64,000 bases of DNA from Rhynchosporium graminicola (taxonomy: Eukaryota > Ascomycota > Leotiomycetes > Helotiales > Ploettnerulaceae), in assembly GCA_900074885.1 (NCBI GenBank), contig FJUW01000007.1, positions 1,631,609-1,695,608 on the forward strand, written 5' to 3'. The notes under the pieces were generated by a model that saw only the letters and a program-made list of their open reading frames with translations, did no database searches and was not told the DNA's origin. The position numbers were made by a program, and so were the translations under genes. Positions 57,001 to 64,000 of this stretch are shown in pieces. Each line of letters starts with the position of its first letter. The stretch's first letter is position 1.

Positions 57001-57268
57001 TACGCCTGACGGTGATTTAGTAACAGCTCTTTCCCGTACAGAGAGCTCGCGACAGCAACCACCAGATCCTTCATGATCCACATGATAGCTGTAGCTTGCA
57101 GGTGTATGAATATTGGATCAGGTAGAAATGCTCGAATCTCGAGTTTGTGGGATGCGGTGTTGTGTGTGTGTGTGTGTAACTTACTTGTCTTGGCAGTACA
57201 TGAGAGGAAGCGACTACCGGTATACTGGCTGCTAGTACAGCAATAACATTATTAGACGAAAGCATCAT
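54051..57268 (-). CDS. Secreted beta-glucosidase, glycoside hydrolase family 3
   Basis: Seven exons (57268-57185, 57005-56932, 56794-56665, 56614-56341, 56285-56200, 56147-55847, 55738-54051) join to 878 residues. Residues 1-21 or so are a signal peptide ([17 protein letters not shown]). The N-terminal TIM-barrel domain holds [69 protein letters not shown] and [15 protein letters not shown]. The catalytic nucleophile is the Asp of [10 protein letters not shown], near residue 300. The C-terminal alpha/beta sandwich follows ([31 protein letters not shown]), ending in a fibronectin-like domain ([18 protein letters not shown]). This is the architecture of extracellular fungal GH3 enzymes that cleave cellobiose to glucose. 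Many NxS/T sites fit a secreted glycoprotein. The exon 1 intron carries an alternative in-frame ATG (57083). Confidence 0.95.
57158..57177. repeat. TG dinucleotide run in beta-glucosidase intron 1
   Basis: About nine TG units just inside the 5' end of intron 1 as read on the gene strand (CA run). Confidence 0.85.
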
Positions 57269-58650
57269 GCAAGTATCCGTTCTGCCTCACACAACAAAAC
57301 AAACAAAAGGTTAACCTGGATTGAAACTGAAAAAACACAGCTACAGGACTCTTCTAGAGTGGCAGATCAACTGGATATATAGCTCCGACGATCTAAATCC
57401 GCCTCCAGCTTCCCCCGCCATTGGCATCGAGGCAAGTCGAGCTCCCCAGCCTCCAGCCCCGTGCAACCTACACCGTAAGCATGTTACGCGGCTCCATCCA
57501 TCATCCATCATCCACCACAGCGAAAAGATCGTCAAGTTACCATGCTGATTTCGGACACTGCCGAGTGAGCGAGAACGGCTCAAGAATGGTAACCGAAGGA
57601 CACCAAGAGATGAAATAGGGCCGAAGATATGAGGGGGATCATGTGCAAGCCTTGCAGTTTTTGTATCCTCTCCATGTGCGAATCAAAACATCGTTTGGAT
57701 ATCAACATATGGATACCTTCATCTGTTGCGAGATGTCAAAACGTCATGATCTGAGCACCCTTCCTTGTTCGTCCATTGTCCGGGGTCTCCACAGCTACAG
57801 CACTGTTGTTCCACCTTGGCATACTTATACACCGTGTTCGTGCGTGTGTTCACTGCAACTATCGTCACTCATGTCAGTAGCACAGCATCATCTGAAAAGG
57901 CCGCAACAAAGGCCGTGGCCCAGATCATGACTGTTCGATATGCAGCTGCTGCATCTTGCCATACTTTGAATTTCTGCTGACAAATCCACCCCGGTTTCAC
58001 TCAGGCCTTCAATACATGCGGAAAGTCCGGGGAAAGGGAGAAGGAAGATATGGCTCGATTATCTCCAAGTCAGTATCAGGGTCACCAGGTCTCATGATCG
58101 GGCCCAGACCTGACGAGCGAAGGTCCTTTGAATCCAACAAACAGGAACTGGGAATTGTCTCCCCCGACCTTGGAAAAAGTACTGGTAGTGCTGAAAAGTC
58201 TTCCTTGACCTGCCTGCTTGCTTGCTTGTCAAAGTGTTCAACGGGCATTCTTCGGCAGCTACTCATAGTAGTAGTACAGCATATTAAAGCGGGAACAAAC
58301 ATTGGCAAAACGAGTAGGAAAGGTGGATCTGACAAGTACGAAGCTACCTTCCCCATTTTCACTACTCCATAGTGCAGTAGCATCAAAGAAACGTTCCGGT
58401 GTATTGCTTTTTGGTCTTGAGCAAGTAAGTATATATGCCCATTTACTTCTTCCGTCCAGTATAGCTGGTTAACTGGTACTGTTAAGGTACATACATACAG
58501 GTGCATACAGGTACAGAACAAAAAGGCCCTAAGGGTAGAGAGTAGAGCTTTAACAAGAGTTGGAACGTTCGCATTGCACAGCAGGATGGGCAATATCATG
58601 CATGCATGACATTATTCAGACCAGAGTATGAAAGTGGGCAATTGGTTCAT

Positions 58651-58673
58651 ACCTACCTACCTACCTACCTACC
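58651..58673. repeat. CCTA tetranucleotide microsatellite
   Basis: Five to six uninterrupted CCTA units. Confidence 0.9.
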
Positions 58674-58794
58674 ATCATAGTAGCATTCGTCCCACATTTC
58701 ATTTCAACCATATTACAATATAGGTACGGAAGTTTACAATACCTTAAGGTAGGTAGGTACCCCACCTTAGTCAGAACCACAAGGTCGGCGACCC

Positions 58795-58830
58795 CGCCTC
58801 GCCTCGCCTCGCCTCGCCTCGCCTCGCCTC
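58795..58830. repeat. GCCTC pentanucleotide tandem repeat
   Basis: Seven perfect GCCTC units followed by a degenerate C/G-rich tail. Confidence 0.92.
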
Positions 58831-59281
58831 TGTATCGCCACCCCCCGCCTCGCCCGCCCGCTCTCTCTCCAAACTATGAAAAGCTCTAGCCAGGACACTA
58901 GCTAGGTATCTTGGGCGGGGAGTTTCTGCTCCTCCCCGGATTGACTCCGTGGATAGTCGAGGCTCAGGTGTCGGACCGAAGTTCACACGGTTCGGTAGGA
59001 ATGTATTCCAGGCCGTTCTGCTTACCTGTATTGACGAATGAGATGCGTCGCTAGAAGAATGGGAAGCTTGCATTATATTCGCCTAGCTAGGTACCTAGAG
59101 AGGCAGTACTCTTTGCCATCGCCGTCTTAGCCCTTAGACATTTCTCTCCACGGGATGAAGAAATAGAATACAGCTTCCATGTGAGCCTGGTCCTACAACC
59201 ACAACAAAGTCTCGTGGAACTCGCACCGTAGCACTTAGGACGTCCTGCCCTCATACCCATATCATCTCGCTTTCTCCTCTC

Positions 59282-60875
59282 CTAGTAAATACCAGGAATG
59301 ATACGATACTTCACAATCTTCTGGTACTTAGCCCAATCGTCACCATACTTGCGGATGCACTTAGCCTCATCTCTCCTCTCACGATGAATGAGCAAGATAG
59401 CAAAGTAGAGAACATAGAAGTAAGTGACAATCATGCCGTATCCTCTCGCGGAGCCTTGCAAAACCTCAACCTTCTCAGTTGGTCCACTATACACGAACGA
59501 TTTGTCTGCGAGAGACCGTCCAGCAGCAGGAGCGACAGAGCTGCGCTGGACCAGATAACCCGCAACGCCAGTCGGAAGACTGTATGCCCACGATTGGAGC
59601 CAGTCACCGAAGTAGTTGATGTGGCGCGCAGTTCCCCACCAGCCAGAAGTCAAGAGCTTCGAGCCAGATGCCGTCTCGATGTACTGGAGGTGGGCGACAC
59701 GAGGATCAGTGGGGTCGGTACGGAAGCGATTCTTCTCATTGTTCGCGCTGCGGAAGATGTAGTAACCTGCACTCAAAACTCCGATGACACCAGCTGTGGC
59801 CAGAGGTTCTAAGGTCAATGGGTATGTAGCGAGGTACTTGGCTTGGAGGGAGTAGATGAAGGGGACCCAGACAAGATCGCCGAAAGAAAGCATAAAACCG
59901 AAACCGTCAGTAGTGATGTCCATGGTGGTCAAAATCGCGTTCTCCATCCAGTAAGCGTCGAGGATGTAGAGGACCTGGAAGAAAGTGACGAGCACGATGC
60001 TGTCTGTCACATAGCCATAGGTTCTGTATTGGCGCGCCATAAATGTAAAGTCCAATATGGCCCAGCCCAGCATGCCCGGTCGTAATTCCATGAACTCCTT
60101 GATATCGATCTCGCCTAGGAAAGGAAGTATAACTCGAGGGTTGAGCTCACGGCCAATATACCAATCGTATAGCATGTTCCCAGAATGTCCACCAGCAGCC
60201 AGCTCTCGACGATCCGCATTACCAGGCTTTACACTGAAGCTGCGGACGTAGACGAAGGTTGCAAGGGCGTAGGCAATGAGTATGTTGGCGGTTACGATTT
60301 GGAGGTAGTTATCCCAGATGTAGGTCCAAACCGGGAAATTTGCACCTTGGACAGCTGTCCCCGCTGCGAGAATACCGAACGTGACCATAGTTGAAGACCA
60401 TGCTGTTATGTGTTAGGAACGCCCTGAGTGTGAAAGATGATGTCCGTACTATTGAACTTATAATTGAGGGTACCGCCGGACTCAAGCTCAACACCTTGCT
60501 TCTGCTCTCCTGGCAAGACACGGTGGAGGATCAAGCTGAACAGGTAGTATCCCAACACCTTCGCAGAAGCATCCCAACTCGCCAGTCCAGATATGCCATT
60601 GCTAGGCCATCCCACTTCTTGCTTCAGTCTTGCGATGGTCAATGTCGAAGGGGCAAGAACAGAGGGCACAGGACAACCAGAGATATCGTTGCAGAGGAAG
60701 GTAAAGGCGTAAACCGCAAGTGGGAGACCGAAGGAGATAGCAGCTGCGCCTGGACTAAGAACTATCAGCACAGCAAGAAACGTACTGACTGAAGAAATAC
60801 TCACGGTCCAAAGAATTCGTAGCCATGAGGCTCGGCATGCTTGACAGCTACAGTTTTCGAAGGTTTTGGCGCCAT
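59282..60875 (-). CDS. ERG24: Delta(14)-sterol reductase (ergosterol pathway)
   Basis: Exons 60875-60805, 60754-60450 and 60402-59282 join to 498 residues. About eight to ten hydrophobic helices are visible. Key motifs of the ERG4/ERG24 family (PF01222) are present: LPGEQKQGVELESGGTLNYK early, GNMLYDWYIGRELNPRV in the middle, and TSGWWGTARHINYFGDWLQS, the second family signature with the NADPH/sterol-site residues. HRERRDEAKCIRKYGDDWAK and the C-terminal KYRIIPGIY end the protein. The enzyme reduces the C14=C15 double bond left by Erg11 in the endoplasmic reticulum and is the target of morpholine fungicides. Length and the final IPGIY/F-type end fit fungal orthologues. The start is the ATG heading MAPKPSKTVAVKHAEPHGYE, with the intron splitting a Pro codon in FFGPPGA. 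Confidence 0.96.
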
Positions 60876-61794
60876 GTTGATGTTAGATGAGGAATCAATT
60901 GGAATGGATAAACAAGACGGTGAAGTGGCCCTTCATACACAGTTAAATACCTGATGAGGGTGCGACAGTACAAGGAGAATTTCACTTCACACAATTCAAA
61001 TATCGGTCCATATTGCCCTCTCGGATTTCATGATTGCCGCCGTCCGAGTGCGAATACGATGACGAGCTCGAGCCTTCAAGTGATTGTGCACTGACTGCTG
61101 AGCGACCTATGCATGCATGGATTATGCTGAGATGGTTGGTGTTTCCGATTGGCTGTACCACTTCGCGGTCGGCTACAGCCAAGTCAATAAAGAGAAAGAA
61201 ACTGCGGAAGATGTATATCTCGTAATATTAAGTAGAGTTTCATCCAAGTGATACAATCAATGTCTTTGCGGTATGTGAAACGATATAGACCTAGATGTCG
61301 AGGTTGTTGCACCCTTTTCCCTCGTTAAGGGGGTCAACAGACCCAATTTTGTCAGTCGTGCGGGTGCTCCCTTCTACATCGTCTTCGAAATTCAACAATC
61401 GGGTCTATTTCACGTTCAGTCGCTCGCATTCCATTGAAAGAACCCGACTAAGCGAGCCACTGCTACGTTGCCATAACTTGTTCATACCTTGAAGCTTGAA
61501 ATGCTTTCTGAGCTGCGTGGTCATATATACCGAAGAAGCTAGTAGCAGACCGAGAAGGATCCCGGCAATCATGAGCAAGACTACCCGAATGCGTTCCCAG
61601 GGTGTATTCATTACAACAGTACATCATAAGTTGGGTATCCGCGCCTTCCTTCAAGCTCATAATCAAAGAACCTTTGCTCAACAAGGGCTCTGTGCCTGTT
61701 CTCTTAATCATGAATGATATCCATGACCTTTCTATCGAAGCTGCTTGAGCAAACTCGACATGTTGAAAATGAGAAAGCGTGTTCTTGTCCCTAC
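60876..61794. other. ERG24 upstream region with a possible tiny membrane protein ORF
   Basis: 919 bp. A minus-strand ATG ORF at 61611-61405 encodes 68 residues with one strong helix (VVLLMIAGILLGLLLASSVY) flanked by charged residues. It has no homology I can name, and it overlaps another ORF (61798-61463). A sterol-element-like TCGTATT lies near 61050 on the minus strand, one base from the Upc2 core; this is weak evidence. Confidence 0.4.
61405..61611 (-). CDS. Possible single-pass small membrane protein (weak)
   Basis: 68 residues, ATG start at 61611, with one hydrophobic segment (about residues 10-30) preceded by Arg/Glu and followed by a basic tail. It lies 183 bp downstream of the arylsulfotransferase stop on the same strand. 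It could be noise or the end of a decayed duplicate of the neighbouring gene, whose C-terminus also is a single helix followed by a basic stretch. No family recognised. Confidence 0.2.
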   Translation of the reverse strand: MNTPWERIRVVLLMIAGILLGLLLASSVYMTTQLRKHFKLQGMNKLWQRSSGSLSRVLSMECERLNVK

Positions 61795-63595
61795 TCATAC
61801 TGATTCGCCACTATTCTCACTCGAGTCGAGCAACTCGTACTGCTGCCTATTCTTCTGCTGGCGACCAAGAGCAAATATTCTCGATGATTGCTTCTGTAGC
61901 ATTTCCCGATATGTCCAGACAAAGATGCCAACGACCAGGAAGACAAAGACTGAGACAAGGATCTGGAAAAGGGAGATCGGAACCTGGTTGAGAGTCAAAA
62001 TCCATATGTAGAATGTCATTGTAAGGATTTGCTTACAGATTCCTCCAAAGTGCTGTCGACCGCCTCGGTATACCCCAATACCTCACCAGCTTTATCCAGG
62101 GCCGCAACTCGAACGAATCGACGTTCCCAGCTTTTGCGAACAAACACGGCCTCAAATCCATCCTTATCGATCTCCTCAACAATGGCAAACTCATCATGAG
62201 TCGCCTTCAACGATGTTGCACCTTCCAATCTCCATTTCACGATCTCGGTGGCTCCATTCCAACTAGCGAATATCTGACCCGCAAAGACCTCAATCGCAGG
62301 AGGTGTTTTCGGCTTACCAACCCATTTGCTTTTAAAAGTACGATACGATTTGACCCATCCAAAATCAAGGACCATATACCATATCGCAGCCCCGAAATTA
62401 GTATCACACAGAACTTCGCCATCAGCCGTGAATTCTGTATATGCTGGAGTATTCCCCCAGCCTACCATTACTTTTCCAGTTTCGGGCATAATCTGCATAG
62501 AGCCTTGCGAAATCGACAGAATGTTATCGGGGTGCTTGTATTCTTGGAGAAGTTCGACCGTCATGTTATTGAAGTCGAATTGAACCAACATACCTCGACT
62601 GTACTCCACAAGAGGGTGGAAAACAGTCTTAGCATGATTGTCGTAGAAGGATATTGTATTGTTCCCCCTAAATCTTGCATGGTGCTGCCATTTGAAATTC
62701 GACGCATTTCCACCTGACAGATCTGTGAAATCACTGTGTTTTCCGCCAAGGCTCCACAATATACTTCCAGCTGCGTTCAAATAGTATATTGCGCGCATAT
62801 GCCTGGAGGATATGAGGTAGTTTCCAAGATCGTCCTTATCCACACTGTTCAGATGGAAGTAATCCCACGCCTTCTTCTGCGTCTTCCCATCTTTATGTCT
62901 CAGTTTGTACGAATGGCTGAGCGGTACGTGATCGGAAGCGCGCCATTGGAAGAGTAACTCGCCTGTCGCTATGTCGACTTCTTGGAAGATGCAGTCGTCG
63001 ACCCAGCATAGTCCATCATATCCAACATCCGAGCAATCAACCTGTCTATCCTGATATATCGTGAACAGCGCAGTTCCATTGGATGTATTCTTGAATTCAT
63101 GGAGATCCCCTCCCATATCGATGTCGACCGTATTTACTGTATAGGCAACTTCATACGAGGAGTCAAGCTGCGAAAAAGTCAGTTCCGCAAACACACTGCT
63201 TGAAAACAAGAGTCTACCATAATATAGGAGCCATTCGAATGTGGCCCATGACTTTCCCCCGTCCAAAACGTCAAGAAATCCTCCCCTCTATACCTCTGCA
63301 CCTGCAAGTTCATCGCCTGCCCAAACTTTCCCTCCGACCAAACCAGATTTCCCCTCGGATCGAGTATTACCGGACCTGGATTCGGGACATTGACGCCTCG
63401 AGGGCTCATCAGGATGAGTGATCCATCGTCGCATCGAGGATCCCATTGCGATATCTGCACGCGAGGTGTCACATGGCCTAGAGAAACATAGTTATGCGTC
63501 GGATAAACTCCATGAAAGCCTAGATTGTACGCGTTGAAGGACCAAGCTCGGATCGCTGCAGGAAGTGCTATCAGAAATGCGAATGAGGTCCTCAT
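61795..63595 (-). CDS. Arylsulfotransferase-family protein with C-terminal membrane anchor
   Basis: Exons 63595-63218, 63167-62037 and 61983-61795 give 565 residues. A signal peptide (FAFLIALPAAIRAW) starts the protein. The middle is a beta-propeller-like domain matching the fungal arylsulfotransferase families (PF05935/PF14269): GPVILDPRGNLVWSEG, QRYRGEDFLTFWTGE, VDDCIFQEVDIATGELLFQW, DYFHLNSVDKDDLGNYLIS, SRHMRAIYYLNAAGSILWSL and KWQHHARFRGNNTISFYDNH. The bacterial enzymes transfer sulphate between phenols using a His. The His residues in WQHHARF and DYFHLNS are the usual conserved ones, but activity in fungi is unproven. The last exon adds a membrane helix (LVSVFVFLVVGIFVWTY) and a basic cytosolic tail. 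Many NxS/T sites are present. Probably a type I membrane glycoprotein. Confidence 0.9.
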
Positions 63596-64000
63596 TGTCG
63601 CGGAATCGAGTCAACGGTCGCTCGTCGCCGACATTTGAGCTTGCAAGATAAGATGAGGTACGCCGACAACTTTTTTTCTCATCTGATATCGGTTCTACAA
63701 GCACATCCCACCTCAGAGTTGAGCCCGCGAGCCATCATCGCAACTATCATCCGGGGCAGTGCAATGCCAAGATAATGGAGATATTTGGATCTGCTGCTTG
63801 GGACCAAGTCTGTCAATGATTTGTCGACGTGGGCGCGGTGGGTACCTCCGCGACCGTTGCATGGATAGAGAAATGCGTCATGGAGAATGCTTGGCAACCC
63901 ACTCTCTTGATTATAATACTGATTGGAGGGCTTGTGGGGAAGGGGTTAGTTAAACAGGAGGAGTATCACCGATGGGCTTCTCCCCAACGATTCGGTTTCT
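63596..64000. other. Upstream region of the arylsulfotransferase-like gene
   Basis: 405 bp to the window edge. No supported gene; ORFs here are short and overlapping. Confidence 0.45.

Larger units (their letters stand above)
57269..59281. other. Long intergenic region: beta-glucosidase promoter and ERG24 3' region
   Basis: 2.0 kb without a supported gene. Contains a CCTA array (58651-58673), a GCCTC array (58795-58830) and the TACCT/AGGTA palindromic motif at 58747-58760 and 59087-59098. ORFs at 57956-58372 (plus) and 58599-58009 (minus) overlap one another and show no domain. Confidence 0.5.

Noticed and set aside
1..64000. Biosynthetic gene cluster, intact transposon, CRISPR-like array or new multi-gene system
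   Set aside because: No polyketide or peptide synthase, terpene cyclase, transposase, reverse transcriptase or regularly spaced repeat is visible. Neighbouring genes serve unrelated housekeeping roles.

Overview
The window is nuclear DNA from a filamentous ascomycete (Pezizomycotina, most likely a leotiomycete; the subphylum is well supported, the class is an impression from protein style). Evidence: genes on both strands with many 45-180 bp GT-AG introns carrying CTAAC/CTGAC-like branch points, typical fungal families (DUF3632, RTA1, fungal DUF2235, GH3 beta-glucosidase, ERG24), microsatellite-rich intergenic DNA, and no operons or Shine-Dalgarno sites. I rebuilt 20 gene models by joining exons across introns; in every model the reading phases close and the protein ends at a stop.

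Layout. 1-2.0 kb: repeat-rich leader. 2.0-4.3 kb: LAMMER protein kinase (+). 5.4-8.1 kb: long-form tRNase Z (+). 9.3-10.1 kb: DUF3632 protein (-). 11.1-11.7 kb: small secreted RNase T1-type ribonuclease (+), convergent with an aminoglycoside-phosphotransferase-like kinase (-, to 13.1 kb). 13.1-18.5 kb: gene-poor tract with a broken RTA1-type membrane protein gene, another broken coding-like stretch and a diverged repeat pair. 18.6-20.7 kb: DUF2235 alpha/beta-hydrolase (+), then an Arg-rich disordered ORF. 22.4-24.3 kb: cation/H+ antiporter (+). 24.8-26.9 kb: amino-acid/choline-type permease (-). 27.6-30.2 kb: APC/C subunit 4 (-). 30.6-32.3 kb: coatomer delta (-), divergent from an acidic nuclear-type protein (+, to 35.6 kb). 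37.3-38.9 kb: NIPA-type Mg2+ transporter (+). 39.5-40.5 kb: ribosomal protein uS3 (-), divergent from a myotubularin phosphatase (+, 41.6-44.0 kb). 44.4-46.3 kb: Phe-tRNA synthetase beta (-), divergent from the PP2A scaffold subunit A (+, 47.4-49.7 kb). 50.2-51.0 kb: EFM4-like lysine methyltransferase (+). 51-54 kb: second relic-rich tract. 54.1-57.3 kb: secreted GH3 beta-glucosidase (-). 59.3-60.9 kb: ERG24 sterol C-14 reductase (-). 61.8-63.6 kb: arylsulfotransferase-family membrane protein (-).

Most genes are single-copy housekeeping functions (tRNA processing and charging, translation, vesicle coat, cell-cycle ubiquitin ligase, phosphatase scaffold, phosphoinositide turnover, ergosterol synthesis) interspersed with secreted or accessory genes. 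I see no biosynthetic cluster, CRISPR-like array, intact transposon or coherent new multi-gene system. The most promising leads are the two decayed tracts, the probable alternative N-terminus of the beta-glucosidase, a possible splice switch for the membrane anchor of the arylsulfotransferase, the fungal DUF2235 hydrolase with a visible catalytic triad, and several micro-exons.
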